The notes beneath the pieces were generated by a model. The model was given only the letters and a program-made list of their open reading frames with translations. It searched no databases and was not told the origin of the DNA. A program made the position numbers and the translations under genes. Below are positions 26,119 to 35,418 of a stretch of DNA of 64,000 bases, one piece after another (position 1 is the first letter of the stretch; every line of letters starts with the position of its first letter). This DNA is from Candidatus Glassbacteria bacterium. GTDB lineage: Bacteria; Gemmatimonadota; Glassbacteria; GWA2-58-10. The stretch covers positions 18,204 through 82,203 of the forward strand of contig VRUH01000003.1 in the NCBI GenBank assembly GCA_019456185.1. The letters run 5' to 3'.

Positions 26119-26817
26119 TTAGCTTCCCCCATGCTGATGTACCCTGTCCTGCACGGCGGGTACTCGGCTTCTCAGGCCACCCGATACTGATAAACCGCCG
26201 CCGGCGCCGAACAACTCTTCCATCATCCGCTGTGCCTCATCATACTTGCCGGCCTGAATAAGCAGATCGATTTGAGAGTATCTCCGGTTGAAATCGGTTA
26301 GATCCTCGAGGGCATCCTCCTGTAAATAGGTTTCAACGCCAGCCCCGACTGCGTTCAATCCTCCCTCGAGCAAGCTACCCAAGCCTTGCCTGCGGGATTC
26401 GCGCCTACCTGAATCCAACCTATCCTGAAGACTTGCGAAGTCCTCTCCTGCCTGCACCTTCGACAGCTCATTGGTGGTGGTTAGGCGATCGCCCTGGTCA
26501 GCCATCGTTTTTTGCCGTTGTAAACCAGGTTGAGCAAGAAGACGCTGTGACGAGATAGAACCTATCTGGCCACCACGCACCAGGCCACCACGGATTTTAG
26601 CTCTCGAACTCTGCGCGGTGTCTGCACTGGCACGGCCAGCAACATTGAGGATAGCCCGCCTCGCGGTCGGGCTGTAGATGCCCTCACGAGAGCGTTTAAG
26701 CAACTGCCGCCCCCTGGCTGTTTCCCCCGCCCTCGGGACTTTGGGGCGAGTCAGGTATCCAGCGACACCCCTACCGAACTGTAACCCGGCAGATGCCGCA
26801 ATTAAGGGCCAGGCCAT
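26119..26817 (-). CDS. Probable internal virion/ejection protein, 232 aa
   Basis: The N-terminus AWPLIAASAGLQFGRGVAGY is Ala/Gly-rich and amphipathic, as in podovirus ejection proteins that insert into membranes. The rest is helical and charged (GEDFASLQDRLDSGRRESRR, GLNAVGAGVETYLQEDALED). It ends one base before the next gene starts, and begins just after the adaptor-like gene. Assignment rests on position and composition. Confidence 0.62.
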   Translation of the reverse strand: MAWPLIAASAGLQFGRGVAGYLTRPKVPRAGETARGRQLLKRSREGIYSPTARRAILNVAGRASADTAQSSRAKIRGGLVRGGQIGSISSQRLLAQPGLQRQKTMADQGDRLTTTNELSKVQAGEDFASLQDRLDSGRRESRRQGLGSLLEGGLNAVGAGVETYLQEDALEDLTDFNRRYSQIDLLIQAGKYDEAQRMMEELFGAGGGLSVSGGLRSRVPAVQDRVHQHGGS

Positions 26818-26821
26818 ATTA

Positions 26822-27718
26822 TTACCTCCCCTGTTTCTGTGTGCCGAGAACCTCCGGCTCTTTGTACTTCGCGTTTAATGTGTTGATCGAGGCTACCGCC
26901 TTATCCCAAGCGCCATCGCGCCGGCTGACCTCTGGTGTCTGCGCCCATCCCGCGGCCTCGGTCAGCAGGAGGACAGTCTCATGCAGTGAGGGGTTAAGGG
27001 TGAATTCCACACTCGCCAGATTGAGCAGGTCGAAATCGTGGGTCAGGAAGCGGATTTTATCACCGCTATCGAAAGTCCGCGGCGCACCGGCCACCTCTGC
27101 AGTAACGGTAAACTGTAGCGTAGCCCCCACATAATCGGTAACGACATGGTAAGTGTCGTTGGTGACGTTATAGATCACCGCGCCGTTGTAGGCATCGTTG
27201 GTCGCGGAAAGCCCTTCCCCCGCAGTGCCTTTGAACAAGGTTGTCGAGGGAGTTCCCTCTTCAACTACCGTGAACAGATAATACAGAGGACCGGGAACTT
27301 TCCGGTATGTAACATCGATATTCCCCGAGGCGCTATTCGCCAGAATATTGATGCGGTTCCCCTCGACGTAATACATCGGGTCTTCGTCAGAACCGGTCCG
27401 GTAGTACGATTCGGTATCCTTGATCTTCCGCGGGTCGATCTTGCGGCAGTATTTCCCGCCAGTCAGCCTTACGGTCAGGATACCCTCGGCACCACCGAGG
27501 ACATTATTCGCCAGAGCCGACAAGAGGGTAAATTCGGTCGCATAAGCGACCTGTTCTTCCGGGACTTCCAGCTCGGTCAGATAAGCCGGGTGAAGCTTGT
27601 TCGCAAGATCGAGTTCGGCGTTTTCCAGTAGATCGACCTTGATTCGACCTGTGAATTTATTCTCGCCGAGATCGCCAAAGCGTTCTGCGAGAAATCCAAC
27701 TGCCTTTGCAACATTCAT
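26822..27718 (-). CDS. Head-tail connector/tail-tube-like structural protein, 298 aa
   Basis: The N-terminal half (LLENAELDLANKLHPAYLTE, EGNRINILANSASGNIDVTY) resembles the organisation of phage adaptor proteins such as the one encoded at 33,857-34,549: an early helix pair, a beta core and an I-x-V-x-Y-R/K strand. The C-terminal part adds a beta domain (TLQFTVTAEVAGAPRTFDSG) and a final helix. It sits between the nozzle-like gene and the ejection genes. A second connector or tail-tube subunit is the best guess. Confidence 0.55.
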   Translation of the reverse strand: MNVAKAVGFLAERFGDLGENKFTGRIKVDLLENAELDLANKLHPAYLTELEVPEEQVAYATEFTLLSALANNVLGGAEGILTVRLTGGKYCRKIDPRKIKDTESYYRTGSDEDPMYYVEGNRINILANSASGNIDVTYRKVPGPLYYLFTVVEEGTPSTTLFKGTAGEGLSATNDAYNGAVIYNVTNDTYHVVTDYVGATLQFTVTAEVAGAPRTFDSGDKIRFLTHDFDLLNLASVEFTLNPSLHETVLLLTEAAGWAQTPEVSRRDGAWDKAVASINTLNAKYKEPEVLGTQKQGR

Positions 27719-27748
27719 TTCTGAAACCTCCGTGAGAGATAACCGTGC

Positions 27749-30700
27749 TTAGTATATGTCCATGCCCCCGATTTCAACATTGGGGCTTAAATCGTTCTGT
27801 TCTACTATCAAGTACACAGGGCCAGCACTTGTTTCCTCGGCTACCAATGCTTCGCCGGTATCATCTGTGATAACGAACTGAAGGCGGTAGGCACTGTATC
27901 CCACAGCAACCGTATAAGGTTTCTGTTCTGCCTGAGCGGGCAGGTTGTATTCCTCTGTCATGGTTTCGTTGCCATCAAGGTAAATGCGGAGCACCAAATC
28001 ATGCGGGCTCTTATAAATTACAATGATCTTAGGGATTGGAACGGGTGTTTCCTCGGAAAGCGGGAAAACCTTCGATCGGAAGAGACACCTTCCATCCTGA
28101 TCATCGAGGTTTGTTTCAACCGCAACGACACCAGCTCCATTTCCAGCCGAAAGCGATTCAATAGCGATCGCGTTGGCGTCTTCGTCTTTACCGGCCACCA
28201 AGATAGCATAATCAGCGTAAATCTCCCGCCATCCCCCTGTAACAACGTTATAAGCCCACCGCTTGAGAGTATCTACCTCATCTACCGGATATGTCATAAA
28301 GTAGTGTATCTCGTTCCTTCGGTGATGGTACACACCTACGATCGCACGTTTTTGAGCCGTGGTCATGCTGTTATAGATATTATTGATCACCTCCGTGATC
28401 TTTAGCTTCTCAGTGGGAGTTGAATCGGTGTCGGACAGGTTATTCGGTGAAATCTGATAGATCCCATCGCTCGAGCAGGGGTAGATCGAATCTTTGGCTT
28501 TAACCATCCCGAGGGGAGCCAGGTTGCCAATATCGTGATTTGATTCCATCCGTGTCCACAGGCCGGGTTCTGCAGGGCTGGATTTACAGTTGACGGTGAT
28601 TATTGCCTGTTTCTTGGTATAGACGGCCATCCCGAATAATTCCTCAAGCCCGGTCAGTTCTCCACCTTCACTATCCTGGAAGCGCATTACATTGGAAACG
28701 GGTGTTACATCAGGCTGTTCCAGCTCGGAGAATGAACCCCAATCAGGATGTTCCTCGGCTTTGCCGTCCGGATCGAGAACTATATTCGCCTGGTGTAGCC
28801 GGCCGGCGATCATTTTTGCGAAGCGGCCGTTGGCATTTATCGAGACTTCACCCTCGAGCGGAGGGGCCGCGCCGTCCACCAGGTCGTTGTCGAAAGCATC
28901 ATATTCGGAAGTCGCGCCGTTTGCTATAGCAGCATAAAGGCCGTTCTTGCGCTGGATCATGACATAGGCATCGTTGGTAGAGGTCCCGGTAATGCGCCGA
29001 CTGACCTTGACGGCCTTGATATAATTATCCTCGATCTCGCGCCAGTTCCCGACCAAGCCCCAATTCGCGCCTGTTTCGTTTGCACCGAACAGGCAATCAA
29101 CCGTGTATTCTGTCGTAGAATCCACTATCATAACGACAAATCTATTGTTGTAATGCAGGTTCAGCGCGTTTGAAAAACCAGTGTGTTCGACAACATCACC
29201 AACTTTTAGATGGTGGATAAGCTGTGAGGCGAATTTTGTCCTCTTACCTGAATCAACACTGGTTGCTACTGTTGTACCGTGGAAACCCCTGCCGATCTGC
29301 TCTATATGGATCATCGATCCTGCAGCACTGTGTTGCCCGGTATCCTCATTATTGAGTATGATCGTATTATCGCCTGAATAAGCACCGCCGACACCTCGCT
29401 TCACAACATCGTAACCGCCACCATCGTCTTCTTGGAGCTCCCAATCGACATCCCAAAAAGGATAATCCATCCAATCTATGCCTGATACCCGGAAGGTATC
29501 GTACCCGGTTCCATTCAGGGCAGCAGATCCTACATCGAGAACAATATTCCCGTCCACATTTGTTCCATCCCGGCGCAAGAATATCTTGTAATTGTAAGCC
29601 ACATTGAAGTTGTAGGTAGACAGGGCGGGGATATAGCAGACATTCATGCCGATATATTTCCCGGTGCTACCACTGATCACATCGGAGGCCTCCCGAAGAA
29701 AATCAATCGTCTGGACAAGACTATATGGACCCTCGCTGCTTTCTGAACGGTACATATTCAGAGCAGTTCTACGCTTATTCCAAGTTGCATTTGTTATTGT
29801 GAACTCAATATGAGCAAACATGCCATGAGCGAAGTTGAACTCTATCAGCAGTTCATCACTTAAAAGGCTCTCTTGGACACCATCGTAAATATAGGAAAAC
29901 TTGTAATATTGGCGGTACCCCTCTTCGCCCGATCCCGGGGCAAAGAGAATGAATATCGGGGAACCTGTTCCGACATTGTTTACCAGGGCCAGGTAAACCC
30001 GATCAATCATTACATAGGTTTTATTAAGAGCAATATCGAACCTCGATAAAAGAACACGGTGAAGCCCGTCATTGGCGGAACTACCGGTTATAAATATTCT
30101 CGATCCTACTCCGACTTCCTTACGCACATCACCGCTTATTAACAGGGTATCAGCATAATCGCTACTTGCCACAGCGGTAAACTGATCAATCTCGTAACCG
30201 TCACTCGCCGTTATCTCGGCATACTTTCCACCCTGCACTTGGCCGATCGTAAAAGCAGAAAAGTCATTATCCAGATCAGGCTTTGCTATTTCCGCGGGAT
30301 AGCTGAAGAACTTGGCACCGTAGGAGGCGGCCAGGAGAAGGCCGTCAAAGTAATCCCGCCCGATCCAGCCGATCCACAGGCCGTTAGCGGTATTCGTTCC
30401 ATCCGGTTTTGCGGTGGGGCCCGGAAGAAAGCGGAGGATCTCATTGGCATAAATAACCGGGTTTTGTTGTGTTGGCACATCGGCACCAAGCGTCTGGTAG
30501 TAATCAACGGTTGTAAGATCGAGTCCGCCGGCCACCGCATCGATCAGGACCCAGGCCGAACTTGTCCCGTTCCAGCACCAGACCTGTAATTTCTGCGTTG
30601 AGTCATTTACTGTTGCGATTATATAGAGATAGCCCGTACCCGAGCCTACCGGCGCACTGGCCGCGCCCAACCGAGAGTGTACCCATGTATAGAGCCGGGA

Positions 30701-30886
30701 TACCGCGAGGCCGGTTATATCAAGTGCTGATGCTATAAAAGCACCATGCTCAGAGGTCTTCACCAGCTTGCCGTAGATGATCCGCAGGTTTTTTAATTCA
30801 GTGGATGCCCCATCGGGTAAATCCTCGAGGTCGGCATACTGGACCACGCTGTTAAAATCCCGGATTTTTATTCTTGGCTCTGCCAC
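27749..30886 (-). CDS. Tail nozzle / packaged-DNA stabilisation-like protein, 1,045 aa
   Basis: A long beta-rich protein with repeated blade-like segments: an N-terminal DLPDGASTELKNLRIIYGKL, a central SYIYDGVQESLLSDELLIEF, and the phrase LEELFGMAVYTKKQAIITV followed by NLAPLGMVKAKDSIYPCSSD. The last is typical of podovirus tail nozzles of the P22 gp10/T7 gp12 kind, where a propeller reads 'no error, valid site, screen shows' type strands before the C-terminal domain. At 1,045 aa it is longer than P22 gp10 (about 470), so extra domains are present. Its place among tail genes supports the call. Confidence 0.65.
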   Translation of the reverse strand: MAEPRIKIRDFNSVVQYADLEDLPDGASTELKNLRIIYGKLVKTSEHGAFIASALDITGLAVSRLYTWVHSRLGAASAPVGSGTGYLYIIATVNDSTQKLQVWCWNGTSSAWVLIDAVAGGLDLTTVDYYQTLGADVPTQQNPVIYANEILRFLPGPTAKPDGTNTANGLWIGWIGRDYFDGLLLAASYGAKFFSYPAEIAKPDLDNDFSAFTIGQVQGGKYAEITASDGYEIDQFTAVASSDYADTLLISGDVRKEVGVGSRIFITGSSANDGLHRVLLSRFDIALNKTYVMIDRVYLALVNNVGTGSPIFILFAPGSGEEGYRQYYKFSYIYDGVQESLLSDELLIEFNFAHGMFAHIEFTITNATWNKRRTALNMYRSESSEGPYSLVQTIDFLREASDVISGSTGKYIGMNVCYIPALSTYNFNVAYNYKIFLRRDGTNVDGNIVLDVGSAALNGTGYDTFRVSGIDWMDYPFWDVDWELQEDDGGGYDVVKRGVGGAYSGDNTIILNNEDTGQHSAAGSMIHIEQIGRGFHGTTVATSVDSGKRTKFASQLIHHLKVGDVVEHTGFSNALNLHYNNRFVVMIVDSTTEYTVDCLFGANETGANWGLVGNWREIEDNYIKAVKVSRRITGTSTNDAYVMIQRKNGLYAAIANGATSEYDAFDNDLVDGAAPPLEGEVSINANGRFAKMIAGRLHQANIVLDPDGKAEEHPDWGSFSELEQPDVTPVSNVMRFQDSEGGELTGLEELFGMAVYTKKQAIITVNCKSSPAEPGLWTRMESNHDIGNLAPLGMVKAKDSIYPCSSDGIYQISPNNLSDTDSTPTEKLKITEVINNIYNSMTTAQKRAIVGVYHHRRNEIHYFMTYPVDEVDTLKRWAYNVVTGGWREIYADYAILVAGKDEDANAIAIESLSAGNGAGVVAVETNLDDQDGRCLFRSKVFPLSEETPVPIPKIIVIYKSPHDLVLRIYLDGNETMTEEYNLPAQAEQKPYTVAVGYSAYRLQFVITDDTGEALVAEETSAGPVYLIVEQNDLSPNVEIGGMDIY

Positions 30887-31513
30887 TTATGATCCCAACG
30901 CGATAAGTTTTATATCTTCCATATCGTGAATCAGGTCTGTTTTGCTGACGGCGCCAGTGCTGGCCGGCACGATAACTCTGCGGTGGAAGGCAACACTATC
31001 GGCCATGTCAATATCGCCGAGGTTCTGGACCAATATCCACGTTCCGGTAGGGCTGCCACTACCATTATCAAGGCAGTAATAAAGCCAACCAGACTCATCG
31101 CCAGTAACAACCTGCTCGTTATCGCGGCAGGCAACGGTAATACTTTCCCCGTCGTAGGCCATGTAGACGCGATCGCCCAGGGAATGAGCTGCTTTGGTCG
31201 TATTGTTCCATCCCCGGATCACCGTGAGAGTCGTACTGGCAGGACTCAGGCCCGCGGTTACATACATCAACTCGGTTCCACACTTGATAACCGGTAGATC
31301 GGTAAACCGGAAATAGGCGTTATCGATCGTGACAGTGGTCACAACATCATCGATCCCCGCGGCGAGTTTGCTCTGAATCGCTCCACACCAGAGAGCCAGG
31401 ATAGCCGTTTCGCCAGCATCCCCATCGAGGTCGGTTTCTTCATCCGGGTTAGACATATTACCCTCGGCAGTGACCAGGACCGTCAGGGCAGCATCGGTAT
31501 AGATACCGAACAT
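30887..31513 (-). CDS. Phage structural protein, 208 aa
   Basis: A beta-rich acidic protein (FGIYTDAALTVLVTAEGNMS, TTVTIDNAYFRFTDLPVIKC, STTLTVIRGWNNTTKAAHS). The middle segment with VIRGWNNT...HxxGDRVYM is common in small phage tail/fibre-associated proteins. It ends one base before the nozzle gene and so is tightly linked to it. Exact role unknown. Confidence 0.6.
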   Translation of the reverse strand: MFGIYTDAALTVLVTAEGNMSNPDEETDLDGDAGETAILALWCGAIQSKLAAGIDDVVTTVTIDNAYFRFTDLPVIKCGTELMYVTAGLSPASTTLTVIRGWNNTTKAAHSLGDRVYMAYDGESITVACRDNEQVVTGDESGWLYYCLDNGSGSPTGTWILVQNLGDIDMADSVAFHRRVIVPASTGAVSKTDLIHDMEDIKLIALGS

Positions 31514-31516
31514 TGG

Positions 31517-31747
31517 TCAATCCTCCTTTGATCTTCTGGCGATAACAGCGCGTTCAACCTCATCCATCCGGTGTTCGATCTGTTTTATCATCCTGTCGGC
31601 CGCTTCCACGGTTTTCCCGGCCTGGCCCCTGATAGCCCATTGCTCATCGAGGGCGGCCTGGAGTTGTTCCTTGCGTTTATCGATATGTTCCTGCGTTACA
31701 TCTGGCTCTGGTTCTTTCTTCCGAGCTGGCTTTTTCGGTGGTGTCAT
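31517..31747 (-). CDS. Small coiled-coil protein, 76 aa
   Basis: A basic Pro/Lys-rich start (PPKKPARKKEPEPD) is followed by one long helix (IDKRKEQLQAALDEQWAIRG, DRMIKQIEHRMDEVERAV) likely to form a coiled coil. It lies 3 bases upstream of the 208-aa structural gene. It may be an assembly chaperone for the tail proteins; this is inference. Confidence 0.6.
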   Translation of the reverse strand: MTPPKKPARKKEPEPDVTQEHIDKRKEQLQAALDEQWAIRGQAGKTVEAADRMIKQIEHRMDEVERAVIARRSKED

Positions 31748-31768
31748 TTTCCCGTCTCTATCAAATAT

Positions 31769-31831
31769 TTATTTTTCAATCAGTCCGTGGTTTCTCATGG
31801 CCGTAAGCATCTGGTTAAACTTTATTACCAT
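31769..31831 (-). CDS. Microprotein or read-through tail of the tail-fibre gene, 20 aa
   Basis: The frame after the tail-fibre TAA stays open for 28 codons (31,855-31,772), with ATG at 31,831. The peptide MVIKFNQMLTAMRNHGLIEK resembles the end of the fibre itself (EFDALVGIVNAGRDAMRAKS): both are short helices ending in R-x-x-x-L. Either a separate 20-aa peptide is made, or the fibre stop is read through, or the segment is a relic. GGAGG lies right after the TAA, 18 bases before the ATG. Confidence 0.35.
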   Translation of the reverse strand: MVIKFNQMLTAMRNHGLIEK

Positions 31832-31855
31832 GTCCTCGGGGCTTGCTGCGCCTCC

Positions 31856-33844
31856 TTATGCCATTAAACTTTTCGCCCTCATGGCGTCTCGGCCAGCGTT
31901 CACGATACCTACCAGGGCGTCAAATTCTGCTTTTGTAGGAGGGTCGCCAGCCGCACCACTGGCCGAGCCCTGGTCTGCGACTTGCCCGGTCAGGACATTG
32001 GCGCCGTTGATTTTAAGCGCGGTATCGGTATCGACATGGCCCTGTGCATATATATTGGCAATCGTGTCTATGTTGCCTGTAAGGTTCAGCGTAGAGCCTC
32101 TCAGCGACTTGTCGCCTCCCACCAATAGCGTTGCCCCTACCCTTATGCCACCCGCCGCGTCGAGCTCCCCGTTTATATAAAATTTACCAGCGGATTTATC
32201 CCATTTTGCATACTGGCCAGCCTCATCACCTATAATAACGTCGCCAACGCCAGCGCCGCCCACGAGTATCTTGAATATCTCGTTGCTGGAGTTGTCATAA
32301 GCCATGAGGCCGGTATCGCTATCGGGGAAAAATTCCACCCTGGAACCCGATCCGGCTGATACGATTGTCCGTCCCGTAATATCAATACTCTCGATGCTGA
32401 TATTGATCTGGTTGATAACGTCGTTCTTCTGCACCCGGAGGTTGATATTACCGGCATTGACCTGGATTTCCCCCAGGATGGCCGAGCCGTCAACGTAAAC
32501 CTTTGTAGCCCGCAACGTGATCGCAGTGGCATTCTGGCTTATCGATGTAGTGTTAGAAGACACCCCATCCTCTACATCAGTAAACCTCGAGGTCCAGGCC
32601 GTGTCCATAACAGCATCACTCAGCTTATTGGGCGTGGTGGCGCCGGCGGGAGTTGACCAGGTACTTTCATTTCCGCTCCAATCTACGGCCATCGCCTTGA
32701 ACTGATAACCGAGGCCGAGATTCGCATCCGGAACGTGGTAGGTGAACTCTGGACTCTTTAAGAACTTATCGGCTCCAAGTATGTTAGCGTAGGCATCTGC
32801 GCCCTTTCTCCCGAAAAGAAACCAGTGTCTAACATCGCTGCAGGGATCGCCACCATTTTGGGTAGGAGGGGCGATAATAATCTTGAATCCGAGTGCCACC
32901 CGTATAATCGTCAGGACCGGGGCATCGGGCGCGGTAGTATCTTCCTCGACCGTGTACTGTAGAAGGCTGCCTGGCGAAGTCCAAACACTCGGAGCTCCGT
33001 TGCTGTCGATCGCTCTTACCCGGTACTCGAATACATCCCCGGGCGCCGCCGCGGAACTGTCGTCTTTATAGATAACCGCCAGCGGAGAGGGTAACTGCGA
33101 ATCGATCGTCAGTGTGTGCATCGGCAGGGTTGCCCATCCAGCCTCATCTCCCTGGCCGCCAGAATAATCCCGCCGCTGCAGCTCGTAGCGATCGATATAA
33201 TCCTCTTCTCCGGAGGCCGCGTGAATCTTCAAAATGACATTGTGGCCGTAAGCCATATATTTAGGCCTGGATTCGGTGAAGGGATAGCTGCCCGAGTCTT
33301 CCAGGGTGGGCGTAGTCGGGACGTAATCGGCTGGCAGGGCTGTTATCGAGTAAGCGGATTGTTCCGCGCTCAGAGAGCTTGTTTCCGTGGCCGTCACGGT
33401 CTGAATCTTGAAACGCCTGTAGGTGCGCGGGGCGATACCGTCCACATCCCTCTGGACCTGAATATCCTTGATAAGCGGTCCAGCGGAAAGTCCAACGACC
33501 CCGCGAGTCTCGGTAATAGTTACGGGGTATAGTACCCAAGTGTCCGTATCTTCGTTATAGTACCAAATCTGATAGGCGTAGGCATCAGTTACCGCAGACA
33601 GGACATTAACACGCCAGAAGCCCCTCTTGCCCTCAAGAACCCATGATGGAACATCGATAGCTGGATTCTCAGGATTTCCGGAGCCGCCTGTTTGGCCGAG
33701 GGAAGTCCGAAGGATATTATACGAGATCCTCTTTGCTTTTAACGGTTCACTCGCATCACCGATAAGAAACTGATCGGAATCGGAGATATCAAGAAGAGCC
33801 AGAGCCGTCAACTCGTGAACCGTTTTCCCAAGTGGAGCCGCCAT
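31856..33844 (-). CDS. Fibronectin-III-containing tail fibre, 662 aa
   Basis: The N-terminal 45 residues (LTALALLDISDSDQFLIGDA) look like a virion-attachment module. They are followed by Fn3-like segments (RYELQRRDYSGG, DVFEYRVRAIDSNGAPSVW, FKAMAVDWSGNESTWS), then a tail-fibre shaft (NATAITLRATKVYVDG, IQVNAGNINLRVQKND) and a C-terminal helix (EFDALVGIVNAGRDAM) typical of fibre ends. It probably makes the first contact with the host surface. It lies between the adaptor and the nozzle genes in the late operon. Confidence 0.72.
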   Translation of the reverse strand: MAAPLGKTVHELTALALLDISDSDQFLIGDASEPLKAKRISYNILRTSLGQTGGSGNPENPAIDVPSWVLEGKRGFWRVNVLSAVTDAYAYQIWYYNEDTDTWVLYPVTITETRGVVGLSAGPLIKDIQVQRDVDGIAPRTYRRFKIQTVTATETSSLSAEQSAYSITALPADYVPTTPTLEDSGSYPFTESRPKYMAYGHNVILKIHAASGEEDYIDRYELQRRDYSGGQGDEAGWATLPMHTLTIDSQLPSPLAVIYKDDSSAAAPGDVFEYRVRAIDSNGAPSVWTSPGSLLQYTVEEDTTAPDAPVLTIIRVALGFKIIIAPPTQNGGDPCSDVRHWFLFGRKGADAYANILGADKFLKSPEFTYHVPDANLGLGYQFKAMAVDWSGNESTWSTPAGATTPNKLSDAVMDTAWTSRFTDVEDGVSSNTTSISQNATAITLRATKVYVDGSAILGEIQVNAGNINLRVQKNDVINQINISIESIDITGRTIVSAGSGSRVEFFPDSDTGLMAYDNSSNEIFKILVGGAGVGDVIIGDEAGQYAKWDKSAGKFYINGELDAAGGIRVGATLLVGGDKSLRGSTLNLTGNIDTIANIYAQGHVDTDTALKINGANVLTGQVADQGSASGAAGDPPTKAEFDALVGIVNAGRDAMRAKSLMA

Positions 33845-33856
33845 CTTATCGCCCTA

Positions 33857-34549
33857 TTATCCGAAAGTTTTAATATCACCCCGGCCACCACCGCCACCAT
33901 AGCCATCCATCATGCCCGCTGCCATGCGGACGGTTCTCTTTTTAACGTATGTATTGACGTAGGCTGTAATCTGTGAGTCCACCAGTTTGAGCAGTGATCC
34001 CGCAGCGTTGTAATCTTTTGCCGTCTTGAGGCCGAGATACAGGGCGTAATCAACGATAAGCTCCTGGACTGTACCGGAGAGCGCACAATCAACAGAACTG
34101 GTTATAGTCGCTGGTACCGATTTGTAACGGATAACTCCGGTTGTCGATCCGAAAGTAAACGGCCGGAGTAGCAGATCGGTTCCCTGCAGGCGATAACGAG
34201 GGGCGTTTGTCGAGAATATCCAGTTATTTTCTACCGAAAGCCTCCATTCATCATCATCTGAGATCTCGGTGCAGTAATACCCGCTCGAATGTAGAACATC
34301 GAGTATTCCGCGATCGCCGTTCAGAATTAGCGGGTCCAGGCTGCCGAGTGCCACGCCACCACTGGCATCAACAGCTTGGGCTGTGCTTACCTTTTCAACC
34401 GGGCGCACCATGTTGATCGGTAGTTCCTGGACAACATATTGCTGTCCCTCGTCAAGAAGCGCATAACGCTCGGGAAGGCCGAAACTTCTTTCAGGGGCAT
34501 CGTGATCTAATCGTTCCCCGAGTTTTGAAACCATTTCGGTGGCGATCAT
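33857..34549 (-). CDS. Head-tail adaptor (DUF6682-like), 230 aa
   Basis: The protein has an N-terminal helical part (ERYALLDEGQQYVVQELPIN), a beta core (LSVENNWIFSTNAPRYRLQG), the strand GVIRYKSVPATI and a late helix bundle (VQELIVDYALYLGLKTAKDY). This is the layout of phage adaptor proteins that attach the tail to the portal. It ends in a Gly-rich tail (GYGGGGGRGDIKTFG). It lies next to head genes, as expected. Confidence 0.65.
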   Translation of the reverse strand: MIATEMVSKLGERLDHDAPERSFGLPERYALLDEGQQYVVQELPINMVRPVEKVSTAQAVDASGGVALGSLDPLILNGDRGILDVLHSSGYYCTEISDDDEWRLSVENNWIFSTNAPRYRLQGTDLLLRPFTFGSTTGVIRYKSVPATITSSVDCALSGTVQELIVDYALYLGLKTAKDYNAAGSLLKLVDSQITAYVNTYVKKRTVRMAAGMMDGYGGGGGRGDIKTFG

Positions 34550-34552
34550 TAC

Positions 34553-35350
34553 TTACTTCTCCTTGATCTTGAGGATGGACGTGATCATTTCTCCCCGGGT
34601 AATCGCATTGGGATCGGAGGGAAGAAGGATTAACAGCTTGCCGGCCAGCTCGTAGAGGTCGGCATGTTTCATCTTGACAACAGCCGACTTCGAGGGGATT
34701 ACCACTGCCGGCCCGGGCGTGTCGACAATCTCAGGGCCAGGGGCCTGTTCGCCATCCGCAGAAGGCGGCTCGGACTCGTTCTTGTCTGTGTCGACAGCTC
34801 CACCCTCGGGAGGAACATCGCCATTCAGCGGGGTCGTCTCGGGACGTTTCTCGAGGTAGGCTACGATCTTGAGAATCGCATCATCCTCGGTAAGCCCATC
34901 GATATCAACCCCGTAGCGCCCCGCGGTCTTGACCACATCGATAACCTGGCCATCCGAAAGATCGAAGTTCTCCTCGATGTGGGCCTTGACCTTTGCAACC
35001 GCCTCTTCATCGGTCAATCCCTCGATATCGACACCGAAATTCTCGGCGGACTGAGCCAGGTCTTCCGCGGTTACTTCTTCCGGGTCCGGGAGGGTGTCGT
35101 CGGGATCAGAGTCGGGCGGGGGAGCAGCGGCCCGCTCTTTACGAGCTGCCTCTTTCTCTTTCACCGCGGCGTCAGAGGCCTTCTGCTGGATCTTCTGCAG
35201 ATCCGCCGCGGCCTTTACGGGAGAATCATGCCAGCCCTTTTCCTCTTGGGCCTCGCTGGTGATGGTCCGGGGTGCTTCGGTTGCGTGATAGCGGACCGCG
35301 GGGTATTTCACATACTCGTAGGTCTGACCTGGAAGTTGCTCCGTTCCCAT
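34553..35350 (-). CDS. Acidic protein with duplicated 'GVDIxGLTxxxA' modules, 265 aa
   Basis: Two adjacent copies of a module of about 45 residues can be read: NFGVDIEGLTDEEAVAKVKA and RYGVDIDGLTEDDAILKIVA. They are flanked by Pro/Asp-rich disordered linkers and a C-terminal helix (HADLYELAGKLLILLPSDPN). The modules resemble small SAP/HeH-like helix-extended-loop-helix repeats. The position between capsid and adaptor genes suggests a head-associated protein. Confidence 0.62.
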   Translation of the reverse strand: MGTEQLPGQTYEYVKYPAVRYHATEAPRTITSEAQEEKGWHDSPVKAAADLQKIQQKASDAAVKEKEAARKERAAAPPPDSDPDDTLPDPEEVTAEDLAQSAENFGVDIEGLTDEEAVAKVKAHIEENFDLSDGQVIDVVKTAGRYGVDIDGLTEDDAILKIVAYLEKRPETTPLNGDVPPEGGAVDTDKNESEPPSADGEQAPGPEIVDTPGPAVVIPSKSAVVKMKHADLYELAGKLLILLPSDPNAITRGEMITSILKIKEK

Positions 35351-35380
35351 GTTGCTCTCCTTTTTACAGCACTGAGGGTT

Positions 35381-35410
35381 AAAAAAGAAAACAGGGGGGT
35401 TTCCCCCCCC
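35381..35410 (-). terminator. G/C-tract hairpin followed by a T-rich run
   Basis: On the minus strand GGGGGG, a three-base loop AAA and CCCCCC are followed by TGTTTTCTTTTTT (down to 35,381). It lies 11 bases after the stop of the 168-aa gene and upstream of the next gene. It looks like an intrinsic terminator that may attenuate transcription from head genes into tail genes. Confidence 0.65.
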
Positions 35411-35418
35411 GATTTCAC

